This document shows positions 1 to 7,515 of a stretch of 64,000 nucleotides of DNA, piece by piece (positions within the stretch are counted from its first letter, which is position 1; every line of letters begins with the position of its first letter). The notes under the pieces were generated by a model. The model saw only the letters and a list, made by a program, of their open reading frames with translations, did not search any database and was not told where the DNA came from. Position numbers and translations under genes: made by a program. The DNA is taken from the NCBI GenBank assembly GCA_963839815.1, contig CAWIWF010000001.1:62001-126000 (forward strand), in the 5' to 3' direction. Source of the stretch: JACVRM01 sp963839815. GTDB taxonomy: Bacteria > Actinomycetota > Thermoleophilia > Gaiellales > Gaiellaceae.

Positions 1-231
1 GCCGACCTCGTCGATGTCGGGCGTGCGGAAGCACTTCTGCGAGGTCGTGGTCAGCAGCGCCGGCGGCTGCTCGCGGCCGAGGAAGAAGGGCATCTGCGGC
101 TGCATGCCGGCCGTCGTCAGCAACGTCGAGTGGTCGTCCGCACGCGGCACGAGCGGCCATGAGGGCAGGCGCTTGTGCCCTCGTTCCTCGAAGAACGAGA
201 GGAAGCCCTCGCGTAGCTCGCCGGTCTTCAC
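1..231 (-). CDS. alaS: alanyl-tRNA synthetase, N-terminal fragment cut by window edge
   Basis: The first 77 codons of alanyl-tRNA synthetase, the cytoplasmic class II enzyme that charges tRNA-Ala; the rest lies left of the window. I read it from a GTG at 231 on the reverse strand. The family hallmarks are clear: the GELREGFLSFFEERGH helix at residues 4-19, LTTAGMQ at 38-44 and TSQKCFRTPDIDEVG at 63-77. The GTG overlaps the TGA of the upstream acetyltransferase gene as GTGA, so translation is probably coupled. Identification is firm; only the fragment can be judged. Confidence 0.93.
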   Translation of the reverse strand, partial: MKTGELREGFLSFFEERGHKRLPSWPLVPRADDHSTLLTTAGMQPQMPFFLGREQPPALLTTTSQKCFRTPDIDEVG

Positions 232-770
232 GCGGACGATTGTAGGCGGGCCCAGTCGGCACGCCCGAGCGTCCGCATCTCCAGCTCGACACCACCCTCG
301 GGCCAGTGGACGGTCCGCCAGGGTCTGATCCCGAGCCGCTCCTGGACGCGCTTCGACGCCTCGTTCTGCGGGTGGACGATGCTGACGAGCCGGTCGAGCG
401 CGAGCGTCTCGAAGGCAGAGCGGATGACCGTGGCACCGGCCTCGGTCGCATAGCCTCGCCCCCACACGGCGGGATCGAGACCCCACCCCACCTCGGGGTC
501 GTCCGGCCAGAGGGTGTGGAACGCGGCGCCGGTGCGCCCGACAACGCGCCCGCTGCCGCGCTCCTCCACGACCCAGAGCCCGAAGCCGTGCTCGTCCCAG
601 TGGGCGATCCACCGCGCGAGAGCCTGCACCGTCTGCTCACGGGTGAAGGGCGAGCCGTCCGGAGTGAGCCAGCGGGTGAAGCGCGGATCGGCGTTGATGC
701 GGCCGAGCGGCTCCACGTCGTCCTCCCGGGGCCGGCGGAGGCGGAGCCTCGTGGTCTCGAGCTGCGTCAG
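228..770 (-). CDS. GNAT-family N-acetyltransferase (RimJ/RimL type)
   Basis: A protein of about 180 residues of the Acetyltransf_3 group, which transfers acetyl from acetyl-CoA to an amine; the substrate is unknown. Seen: RLRLRRPREDDVEPL near the N-terminus, VGWGLDPAVWGRGYATEA (the acetyl-CoA loop with RGYAT) and NEASKRVQERLG in the C-terminal half. A GTG at 716 has a GGAGG five bases upstream but would remove the family's conserved first strand. Reading back in frame restores LETTRLRLRR and reaches a CTG at 770 that overlaps the sigma-factor stop as CTGA, with GGAGG just before it. I therefore favour CTG 770. It lies in a minus-strand operon between the sigma gene and alaS. The function is certain only at family level. 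Confidence 0.82.
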   Translation of the reverse strand: MTQLETTRLRLRRPREDDVEPLGRINADPRFTRWLTPDGSPFTREQTVQALARWIAHWDEHGFGLWVVEERGSGRVVGRTGAAFHTLWPDDPEVGWGLDPAVWGRGYATEAGATVIRSAFETLALDRLVSIVHPQNEASKRVQERLGIRPWRTVHWPEGGVELEMRTLGRADWARLQSSA

Positions 771-1540
771 AGCCCTCCGGCGGCGCGCTTGGGGAGCTCC
801 TCCTCGGGGACGATCTCGTCGCGGATCTTCTCGAGCGAGCGACGGATCAGCCTGGACACGTGCATCTGGGAGATGCCGACCTGGGCTGCGATCTGCGACT
901 GGGTCAGCCCCTCGAAGAAGCGGAGATGCAGGATCTTTCGCTCTCGCTCGTCGAGCACGCGGAAGCCGGGCTCGAGCACGGCTCGATCCTCCGAGACCGC
1001 GTACTGGTGCTCCTCCGTGCCGATCGTCTCGAGCGGATCGAGGTCGTCGTCGTCGCCGCCGCCACCACCACCCGACAGCGACACCGAGCTGTAGGCGCGG
1101 GCGCTCTCGAGCGCCTCGAGCACCTGCTCCTGCTCGACTCCGGCCTCCTTGGCGATCTCGGCGATCGTCGGCGAGCGTGCCAGGCGCACGGTCAGCTGCT
1201 CGATCAGGCGCGACAGCTGGACGGAGAGCTCCTGCAGCCCGCGCGGCACGCGCACCGACCAGCCCTTGTCACGGAAGTGGCGCTTGATCTCGCCGATGAT
1301 GTTGGGCGTGGCGTACGTCGTGAGCTCGACGCCGCGGTCGATGTCGAAGCGGTCGATCGCCTTGATGAGGCCAATGGCGCCGATCTGGACGAGGTCGTCG
1401 AGCTGCTCGCCGCGGTAGGCGTAGCGGCGGGCGAGCGAGCGCACGAGCGACATGTACTGCTCGATCAGCTGCTCCCGGGCCGCGAGATCGCCCTGCTCGT
1501 GGTAGCGACGCAGCAGCTGGCGGTCGTCGAGATTCGGCAT
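767..1540 (-). CDS. SigB/SigF-type RNA polymerase sigma factor
   Basis: A 257-residue alternative sigma factor of the SigB/F/G branch, which directs RNA polymerase to stress or developmental promoters. Region 2 is visible at about residues 48-85 (LDDLVQIGAIGLIKAIDRFD, then TYATPNIIGEIKRHFRDKGW), region 3 follows at 90-140, and region 4 carries a helix-turn-helix at about 208-238 (GLTQSQIAAQVGISQMHVSR). A glycine-rich run followed by acidic residues (GGGGGGDDDD) lies in the linker at about 157-166. Its ATG shares one base with the stop of the upstream anti-sigma-like gene (TGATG), the arrangement expected for a sigma/antagonist pair. Downstream are GNAT and alaS. Its promoters cannot be told from sequence alone. 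Confidence 0.93.
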   Translation of the reverse strand: MPNLDDRQLLRRYHEQGDLAAREQLIEQYMSLVRSLARRYAYRGEQLDDLVQIGAIGLIKAIDRFDIDRGVELTTYATPNIIGEIKRHFRDKGWSVRVPRGLQELSVQLSRLIEQLTVRLARSPTIAEIAKEAGVEQEQVLEALESARAYSSVSLSGGGGGGDDDDLDPLETIGTEEHQYAVSEDRAVLEPGFRVLDERERKILHLRFFEGLTQSQIAAQVGISQMHVSRLIRRSLEKIRDEIVPEEELPKRAAGGL

Positions 1541-1914
1541 CAGGCGGCGCCGCCCTTGCGAAGCAGCACCCAGTCCCCGTCCTCGCCCGTCTCGACGGTG
1601 ACGCTGTCGACGGTCGAGTCGAGGACACGGCGCAAACCGAGGCGGCGGTCATCACCGGCGTCGAGATCGGCGCGCAGCGTGCTCGCATCGAATGGCCCGA
1701 GGCGCGCCTCGAGCGAGCCCTCGACCAGCCGCAGCTCCAGCGTGACGGCGCCCTCGCCGCTCTCCCGGCCGAGGATCTCGTCGACGGCGAGCTGCAGGTC
1801 CTCGAGCGCCTCGAGCGTGAGGTTCTGCCGGAGCGCGAGCCCGCCGAGCACCAGGTGCGCGACGGCGAAGTAGCGGGGTTCGCGGGGAACGGTCAGGCGG
1901 ACGCGGTCTGTCAC
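1540..1914 (-). CDS. RsbW-like anti-sigma factor, degenerate kinase fold
   Basis: A 124-residue protein placed directly before the sigma gene and overlapping it by one base. The layout (short N-terminal strands, the helix LEALEDLQLAVDEIL, then two strands) resembles the GHKL ATPase fold of RsbW/SpoIIAB, which hold SigB-type sigma factors. The N-box is altered: the helix has an acidic residue (VDEIL) but no asparagine where Mg-ATP is normally bound, and the glycine-rich ATP lid is not evident. It may bind the sigma factor without kinase activity; this is inference. I chose GTG 1914, with GGAGA eight bases upstream, over longer in-frame starts that run into mnmA. No anti-anti-sigma gene is adjacent. 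Confidence 0.68.
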   Translation of the reverse strand: MTDRVRLTVPREPRYFAVAHLVLGGLALRQNLTLEALEDLQLAVDEILGRESGEGAVTLELRLVEGSLEARLGPFDASTLRADLDAGDDRRLGLRRVLDSTVDSVTVETGEDGDWVLLRKGGAA

Positions 1915-1972
1915 TGGATGTTCTCCATCGGGAGCATCTTGCCGCTCGCCGCCAGGCCGTGTGCACCCGTCG

Positions 1973-3226
1973 TCACGCGGTGCTCCGGATGCGGCCGGCG
2001 CCGACGACGGCATCACCGTCGTAGAGGACGGCCGTCTGTCCACGCGCGACGCCGTGTACCGGCCGGTCGAGCTCGAGCCGGAAGCCGCGCGCTCCCGCCT
2101 GGACCGTGGCGGCCACTCGCGGCGACCGGGCTCGCAGCCTGGCCTCGACCCGGGTCACCGGAACGTGCAGGCGGCCGCTGGCGGCGACGTGCGTCACTGC
2201 GAGCGCGCTGCGTGGGCCGACCACGACGGCGTTCAAGCGCGGCTCGGTGCGAAGGGCGTAGAGCGGCTCGGCGGCGGCGATGCCGAGGCCGCGCCGCTGA
2301 CCCGGCGTGAACCGCCAGTAGCCGTCGTGGCGGCCCAGCTCGCGCCCCTCCTCGTCCACGATCGGACCCGAGGCGACGGGCAGTCCGTGTCGCTCGAGGA
2401 ACGCCCGGTAGTCGCCGCCGGCGAGGAAGCACGCCTCCTGGCTGTCGGGGCGGCCTGCGACGGACAGGCCGGCGCGTCGCGCCTCCGCTCGCGTCTGCGC
2501 CTTGGTCGACTCGCCGAGCGGGAAGAGCAGGCGGTCGAGGACGCGGGGCGGCACCGTGGCGAGCATGTAGGACTGGTCCTTCTCCGGGTCGGCAGCCTGT
2601 CCTACGAGCAGCCGGCCGTCGCGCTCGACGATGCGGGCGTAGTGGCCGGTCGCGAGCCGGGGGGCGCCCGCACGCCGCGCGAAGCGAAGCAGCTCGGCAA
2701 AGCGGAAGGTGCCGTTGCAGCGGGTACAGGGGTTGGGTGTCTCGCCGCGCTCGTACGCGCGGACGAACGGACCGACGATCGCCTGGCGGAACTCGTCGCG
2801 GGCGTCGAGCGTCACGTGTGGCACGCCGAGGGCGTGACAGGTTTCGCGCGCCGCGACCACTGCGGCCGGCGAGCAGCACGCGCGGCTCGTGTCCGGGCCC
2901 TGCGGGTCGAGCCAGAGGCGCAGCGTGACGCCGACGGCCTTCGGCCCCGCGCGCAGGAGCGCCACGGCGCTGTCGACCCCGCCGCTCATCGCGACCGCGA
3001 CCCGATCACGATCCGGACGGGCGCGGAACACCGGCCCCAGCGCCGAGGCGAGCGCGTCCACCGCGAGCGGCTCGCCAAGCACGGCGGCAGCCTCGAGCAG
3101 CGTCAGTCCCTCGAGCGGACGGTCGAGCCCGGGGGCGTCGGCAGCCACGATCCGCTCACCGTCGATCGTGAGCCGGACGACCGCCCACTCCCCGTCACGT
3201 GACGCATCTCCAACGGCCTCGAGCAC
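1973..3226 (-). CDS. mnmA: tRNA-specific 2-thiouridylase MnmA with extra N-terminal domain
   Basis: MnmA thiolates the wobble uridine (s2U34) of Lys, Glu and Gln tRNAs. The 417-residue product has the PP-loop AMSGGVDSAVAL at about 79-90, the catalytic cysteine pair in NPCTRCNGTFRF and DSQEACFLAGGDY, and the YWRFTPGQRRGLGI block of the central domain. Unusually, about 70 residues precede the PP-loop. They look like a small alpha-beta module (AVVRLTIDGERIVAADAPG, then PLEGLTLLEAAAVLG) resembling an IscU/NifU core without its cysteines. The start is GTG 3226 with GGTGGA upstream; a longer reading only enters repeats. It is the first gene of the run toward the sigma factor, with 58 bases to the next gene. 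Confidence 0.92.
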   Translation of the reverse strand: MLEAVGDASRDGEWAVVRLTIDGERIVAADAPGLDRPLEGLTLLEAAAVLGEPLAVDALASALGPVFRARPDRDRVAVAMSGGVDSAVALLRAGPKAVGVTLRLWLDPQGPDTSRACCSPAAVVAARETCHALGVPHVTLDARDEFRQAIVGPFVRAYERGETPNPCTRCNGTFRFAELLRFARRAGAPRLATGHYARIVERDGRLLVGQAADPEKDQSYMLATVPPRVLDRLLFPLGESTKAQTRAEARRAGLSVAGRPDSQEACFLAGGDYRAFLERHGLPVASGPIVDEEGRELGRHDGYWRFTPGQRRGLGIAAAEPLYALRTEPRLNAVVVGPRSALAVTHVAASGRLHVPVTRVEARLRARSPRVAATVQAGARGFRLELDRPVHGVARGQTAVLYDGDAVVGAGRIRSTA

Positions 3227-4017
3227 GCGTCCACCGTACCGGCGGCGCGAGCCGCACCGGCCGCCGCGCGCGCGGGACGTGACCGTTCCGGACATGTCCG
3301 TCCGCGGGGCCGCAAGGCGTCCCCGGCCTCCTCCCCGCGGCGAGCGTATCGCCGCCGGGCGCACAGGTGTGTGCCAAGACGTTGACAGACGAGCCACTGA
3401 GGTCAGGTGATCGGCGCCGCCCAGGGCGGCGAGGCAGAGGTAGGCAGCGGCGCCACCCACCGGGACAGTCGCGGGGACAGTCCCTGCGAGTGGGCTCTGC
3501 GCCCCGCCGGTCATCGCCGAAGGGCGGCTCCGCCGCCCTAGGAACAGCGCGGCACCCCGACACGGACAGCGGGACAGTCCCGCGGGGACAGTCCCTGCGA
3601 GTGGCCCTGAGCCCCGCCGTTCATGGCCGGAGGGTGGCTCTGCCGCCCGCAGGCAAAGCGCGGCTCCGGCGCGTCTGACCGACGAGGGGGCGCACGGGGG
3701 AAACCGGGTTTCCCCCGTGAGAGCGAGCCCCGGCGAGCGACGGGGCGGGTTTCCCCCGTGAAGCGAACAAGCGCCGCGAAGCGGCGCTGTGAGCGCCCCA
3801 GCTCGCCGTGATCCCACGCCCCTGAGAACCTGGACTAGCCAGGTGGGTGCCCTGCCGACGTCGCCGCCGGACGCAGGCTCCCTTCTCCTTGGTGTTGGTT
3901 CCAATCGGAACGCGGAACCACGCACGAGCTCGAGCGCCTTCAGCGTAGCGCGTGTCGCGTCGCTGGACGGGACGCTACGACCCGATGCCGCCGTATCCGG
4001 ATCCGCCTCTTGCCGCG
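3227..4017. repeat. intergenic repeat block left of the GNAT pseudogene
   Basis: No credible gene. It contains a direct repeat offset by about 111 bases (3461-3550 and 3570-3660), each copy carrying GGGGACAGTCCCTGCGAG, and one inverted copy of the window's hairpin family: CACGGGGGAAAC, loop CGG, then the matching arm, at 3693-3719. A half copy lies near 3745-3765 and a small GCGCCGC/GCGGCGC hairpin near 3770-3787. Confidence 0.75.
3693..3719 (-). repeat. perfect 12-bp hairpin, REP-like family (inverted copy)
   Basis: The arms CACGGGGGAAAC and GTTTCCCCCGTG flank a 3-base loop. The downstream AGAGCGAGC and the upstream GCGCGTCTGACCGACGAGG show that the element is reversed relative to the copy at 58704. 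Confidence 0.85.
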
Positions 4018-4515
4018 GTGCGCTCGTCCTTCGCCCGCCCGTTCCGTCCGACCTGGAGGCACTTGCCGGCGCCTGTGCCGACCCGGACCTGGCCGCCTGG
4101 GTGTGGCCCGCCGCGACGTGCGCCGAGGCAGGCGCGCGGCTGCTGGCGGAGTCTCACCGCGGGCTGGCAGGAGCGGACGGCGACGCTGGCGCAGGAGGAC
4201 GACGGCGCGCTGGTCGGCGTCGTCTCCGTGCTGGGGGATGACCATCCGGCGTCGCCGAGCTCGGCATCTGGGTCGCCCCGGGCGCACGCGGCCACGGCCT
4301 TGCGGAGTCGCCTCGTGGTCAGCTGGGCGCAGGACACCCTCGGAGTTGTCGACTCTGGCTCGAGATCGACCCGGCCACCGAGGTGTCGCGCCGGATCGCC
4401 GAGCGGATCGGCTCACGGGAAGGACTCCTGTGGTCGCACTGCTTCGACCGGCCGACGGGTGGGCGGCGCGACTGCGTGATCGACTCGTTGCTGCCCGCCG
4501 AGCCGGCTGAAGCGG
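4018..4515 (+). pseudogene. decayed GNAT acetyltransferase
   Basis: A former acetyltransferase read in at least three frames. Frame one gives ALVLRPPVPSDLEALAGACA and DPDLAAWVWP, the start of an Acetyltransf_3 protein. A second frame gives EDDGALVGVVSVLGDDHP. A third gives GVAELGIWVAPGARGHGLAE, then LWLEIDPATEVSRRIAERIG, and ends in LLWSHCFDRPTGGRRDCVID. These pieces are in the order and spacing of an intact GNAT protein, but shifts near 4140-4170 and 4240-4260 break it, and the middle helix is eroded. No start codon or ribosome site is convincing. It converges on the RlpA-like gene. Because conserved residues also look worn here, I favour true decay over sequencing error. Confidence 0.72.
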
Positions 4516-4941
4516 TCAGTCGCTGGCGGCGAAGCGCCAGCGCACGAACTCGGTGCTCTGCATGCCGAGCATGCGTGCGAGGGCAGTGCTGACCGCGAAC
4601 TGCGCCCCGGCCGGGGTGCGTTGCGAGACGACCTGGGTCAGCACTTCCCGCTCGCCGAAGGCGACGTAGAGCTTCGTGCCGCAGCCGAGGACCGGATGAG
4701 CGATGCCTGCGGTGCGCGCACGCACGATGAAGCCGCAGCTCGTCCGGCGGCCGCGGGCCTCCTCCAGCCTCGGCGCGGTCAGCGCCTCGTACCAGCCGCC
4801 GCCCGGCTTCGGGACTGCTTCGGGCAGGTCGAGGCGAACGGCATCGGGCACCCGTTGCGCGACGATGGCGAGAGCGCCGACTGCCCCGAGGAGCGCGATC
4901 GCCGCGAGCGCCAGCCCGCGCTGGACGACGGGGAGGGCCAC
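4516..4941 (-). CDS. membrane-anchored RlpA-like double-psi beta-barrel protein
   Basis: A 141-residue protein with one N-terminal membrane segment (about 8-28, GLALAAIALLGAVGALAIVA) followed by an exported domain. The stretch TSCGFIVRARTAGIAHPVLG, then CGTKLYVAFG and SQRTPAGAQFAVSTALARML, ending in VRWRFA, follows the RlpA/barwin barrel pattern (TACG, GVAHP, CGT, the RGP loop, DLT-ALG, VRW). The usual catalytic DRGP loop reads SQRTP here, so lytic transglycosylase activity is doubtful; peptidoglycan binding is still possible. It is the last gene of the 7.4-4.5 kb operon, two bases after the preceding stop. I infer a cell-envelope role. Confidence 0.62.
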   Translation of the reverse strand: MALPVVQRGLALAAIALLGAVGALAIVAQRVPDAVRLDLPEAVPKPGGGWYEALTAPRLEEARGRRTSCGFIVRARTAGIAHPVLGCGTKLYVAFGEREVLTQVVSQRTPAGAQFAVSTALARMLGMQSTEFVRWRFAASD

Positions 4942-4943
4942 GC

Positions 4944-5813
4944 CTATCTCGACCCGGCGGCAAGCAGCCCGGCGAACGACTCGCGCACGAGCTCGTCGAA
5001 CTCGGCGGGCAGCATCCCGTCCGGCGAGGCGTACTCACGGAGATGCACGAACAGGGCGCCCCACTCCTCGTCCTGGATGACGTCCTCGCCGCTTCGCTCC
5101 CTGGCCCGGCGCTCGAGATCCCACAGGTTCCACTCACGCGGGCCGCGCGTCGGCAGCTCGACGACGGACGTCGGCCGCTCCGGCTCCGGCTCCGGCTCTG
5201 GCTCCTCGGCTGGAAGTGCCGGGACTGCTACGGGGCGTCTACTCGCCTGGGCCGCCGGGCTCGGCACGGGACTCGTCGCCTCGGGCTCGCCCGCCGCCTC
5301 GCGCTCGCGTCCGGGGTCTGCGTTCGCCTGGGGCAGCGCCGGCGAGGCGGCCGCGCCAGGCTCGCCGACCGGCTCCGGCTCGCGTGTGAGCTCCCCGCCG
5401 TCCTCGCGTGCGGCCGCGGCTGCGTCCAGCTCTGCGGCTTCGCGCTCCGGATCCTCGTCACTGTCCTCGACGACCGGCGGCCGCCACGTCGGCGTCGGCG
5501 CTACGACGGGCTCGACGGTGACCTCGACGGCTGCGGCCGCGGCAACGGTCGCGTCGGCGACCGGTGCCGCCGGATGCTCGCGCTCGACGCCGGGCTCGTG
5601 CAGCGGCAGCCCCTGCTCGTCGTCGTCGAGGCTACGCGCCCCACGCCGCCCCGGGCCCTGAAGCACGGTGCGCTCGAGCGCGGCGAGCACGGCCAGCGTC
5701 GCGGCAACGATGGCGGCGAACAGCAGCAGGTCGACGTCGGCGACTGCCAACGCGATCCCGAGCGACACGAGCAGTGCCGCTTCGATGGCGAATCGGGCCG
5801 GTGCGGACGGCAC
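4944..5813 (-). CDS. uncharacterised membrane protein with long acidic Pro/Ala-rich tail
   Basis: A 289-residue protein I do not recognise. Two membrane segments lie at about 8-27 and 29-46, followed by a low-complexity region rich in Glu, Pro and Ala (about 60-215) that includes an EPEPEPE run. A compact C-terminal block starts at NLWDLERRARERSGEDVIQD and continues to the end (about 228-285). Its first 45 residues resemble those of the next gene upstream (5823-6554), so the two are probably paralogues. The order is coiled-coil protein, paralogue, this protein, RlpA-like barrel, with short gaps. I infer an inner-membrane anchor with a cytoplasmic tail that recruits partners. Confidence 0.7.
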   Translation of the reverse strand: MPSAPARFAIEAALLVSLGIALAVADVDLLLFAAIVAATLAVLAALERTVLQGPGRRGARSLDDDEQGLPLHEPGVEREHPAAPVADATVAAAAAVEVTVEPVVAPTPTWRPPVVEDSDEDPEREAAELDAAAAAREDGGELTREPEPVGEPGAAASPALPQANADPGREREAAGEPEATSPVPSPAAQASRRPVAVPALPAEEPEPEPEPERPTSVVELPTRGPREWNLWDLERRARERSGEDVIQDEEWGALFVHLREYASPDGMLPAEFDELVRESFAGLLAAGSR

Positions 5814-5822
5814 GGCCGTCAG

Positions 5823-6554
5823 CTAGCCCTCTCCGGCGCGTTGCTCGGGCGGAATGAGAACGTGCTCGTCGGTGTCCGCTTCCGGTTCGTCCTGACGCGC
5901 GATCAGACGGACGTGGCGCGGCGGCGGCCGCTGTTCCGGCGGTTCGACGCCGTCGGGCCGCTGGCCGCGCCTGAACCAGCGTCGGCGCCCCTCGTGCTCG
6001 CCGGAATTCGCCGGCGGCGAAACCGCGTCGGTCGCAGCGCGCGGCGCCGGAGCCTCGTCGGCGTCGTCGACCCCTTCGGCAGCCGACGCCTCGGGGTGCT
6101 GCCCGGCCGACTCTCGCTCGTCGTCGCCGGAGCTGGGCTCGGCCGTCGCGCTCTCGTGCTCCTCCGGCGGGGGAGCGGGCTCGCCGCCCTCGACCGCCTC
6201 GCCGGTCGGCGACTCGGCGAGCGGCGGTCGCACCGGCTCCACGGGCGGCTCGTCGGCGCTGTCTGAGCGCTCGGCCGTTTCCACCACGGGCGGATCGGCC
6301 GCGGGCGGCTCACCAGTCGCAGCAGGCGGCTCGGGAACGACGGCATCGGGGGCGACGACGACAGACACCTGACGCCTGGTCGTGCGGCGCGCGCCGACGT
6401 TCCAGGTGACGAGCTCGACGAGCGCGGTGAGTGCCCACCCGAGCGCCATCACGCCGATGATCTGTCCGGACGACAGCTCAGCCAGGCCGGCGGCGACTGC
6501 GAGCGCCACGAGGAAGGCTGCCTCGAGGATCAGTCTGTGTGCTGGGCCGAGCAT
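5823..6554 (-). CDS. uncharacterised two-pass membrane protein, acidic tail (paralogue of neighbour)
   Basis: A 243-residue protein beginning MLGPAHRLILEAAFLVALAV. Two membrane helices at about 9-25 and 30-52 are followed by a basic patch (GARRTTRR) and a disordered Glu/Pro/Ala region to about 190. The C-terminal tail, RRRWFRRGQ then RHVRLIARQDEPEADTDEHV, is the only part with a conserved look. The hairpin N-terminus matches the downstream neighbour in length and placement. It lies nine bases upstream of that gene and downstream of the coiled-coil gene. No enzyme motif is visible, so I give no function beyond a membrane-associated structural role. Confidence 0.68.
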   Translation of the reverse strand: MLGPAHRLILEAAFLVALAVAAGLAELSSGQIIGVMALGWALTALVELVTWNVGARRTTRRQVSVVVAPDAVVPEPPAATGEPPAADPPVVETAERSDSADEPPVEPVRPPLAESPTGEAVEGGEPAPPPEEHESATAEPSSGDDERESAGQHPEASAAEGVDDADEAPAPRAATDAVSPPANSGEHEGRRRWFRRGQRPDGVEPPEQRPPPRHVRLIARQDEPEADTDEHVLIPPEQRAGEG

Positions 6555-6647
6555 GAACTCAGGAGGCTAGCGCTCCCGCCAGCCGGACACGTGCAGCGGT
6601 CCCCGGCAAAGCGCGCCCGGGGGCCGCGCGCTTGGGACGCTCGGGCG

Positions 6648-7442
6648 CTAGCTCTTCGGCTCGTCGGCCGGGCGCAGCGGCGGGGGGCCGGGCGACGGCG
6701 GCGGCGGCGCGGTGCCGCTCTCGCCGCTCTGACGCTCGTACTGCGCCATGAGCGCCTCGACCACCCGGCTGATGGCGGGCTCGCCGAGCCCGGCGGCTGC
6801 CAGCAGCTGCTCGGCACCCTGCTGGGCGCGCGACATGATCGTCGAAGCCTGGCCGCGTGACCACTCGAGCGTCTGCTCGACCTCGGCGCGGGTCGCATTC
6901 GTGAGCTCGGTCGCCTGGTGGCGCGCCTGCTCGAGCAGCCGTGCGGCCCGGGCTTCTGCCTCGCGCACCTCCTGGCCAGCCTCGCGGTTCGCGTCGGCGA
7001 GCAGCTGACGCGCCTCGTTCCGGGCGGCGTTCAGCGTCTCGGCCCGCAGCCGCTCGCTCTCCTGGCGGAAGCGCTCAACGTCGGCGTCGCTCTGCTGCAG
7101 CTCCTGCTGGCGACGGCGGATCTCGGCCTCGGTGCGGCGCAGCTGCGCTGCGGAGGCCCGCTGCGCGTCGCGCTCGAGCACGTCGGCGAATTCCGCCGCT
7201 TCCCGGATGAGATGCAGGGCGTCCATCCGCATGGCATGACCGGTCGGCTCGACGTCCGCCGTGCGGCCGGCCGCCTTGAGGACGCGGAGCTGCGCCTGCA
7301 GCTGCACGACGTGGCGCCGGTACGAGTCGAAGGCCTCGCGGACGGCGTCGGTTTCGTAGCCGTGCTCGGCGGTGCGCAGATCCTCGAGCCGAGGCAGCGA
7401 GGTGATCGTCGGGGCTGTGCGGGCGGGTTCTTCCCTGGCCAT
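6648..7442 (-). CDS. long coiled-coil protein, DivIVA-like
   Basis: A 264-residue protein that is almost wholly heptad helix from about 35 to 215 (AQLRRTEAEIRRRQQELQQ, RLRAETLNAARNEARQLLAD, EAEARAARLLEQARHQATEL), followed by a proline-rich tail (GTAPPPPSPGPPPLRPADEP). This is the architecture of DivIVA/Wag31 or ATP-synthase-b-like scaffolds, though the short DivIVA N-terminal membrane-binding motif is not obvious. The ATG at 7442 is preceded by a purine-rich GAGAGGGAGAG. It is the first gene of the operon with the two membrane proteins and the RlpA-like barrel, which fits a polar or wall-growth scaffold; that is inference from context. Confidence 0.65.
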   Translation of the reverse strand: MAREEPARTAPTITSLPRLEDLRTAEHGYETDAVREAFDSYRRHVVQLQAQLRVLKAAGRTADVEPTGHAMRMDALHLIREAAEFADVLERDAQRASAAQLRRTEAEIRRRQQELQQSDADVERFRQESERLRAETLNAARNEARQLLADANREAGQEVREAEARAARLLEQARHQATELTNATRAEVEQTLEWSRGQASTIMSRAQQGAEQLLAAAGLGEPAISRVVEALMAQYERQSGESGTAPPPPSPGPPPLRPADEPKS

Positions 7443-7515
7443 GTTCAGTTCTCTCCCTCTCGAGCCGGCCCGGGTGCCGGCGGCGGTTCAAGTATGACGC
7501 GTGGTGCGGCGGCCG

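Noticed and set aside
14..328. Plus-strand gene at the left edge
   Set aside because: The complementary strand reads a clear AlaRS N-terminus.
1961..3202. Long plus-strand open frame opposite mnmA
   Set aside because: High GC keeps antisense frames open; the minus strand encodes a complete MnmA and the plus product is low-complexity Arg/Ala with no motif.
3227..3925. A 230-residue N-terminal extension of mnmA
   Set aside because: It is read through repeats with no conserved segments; GTG 3226 has a ribosome site and begins the coherent domain.
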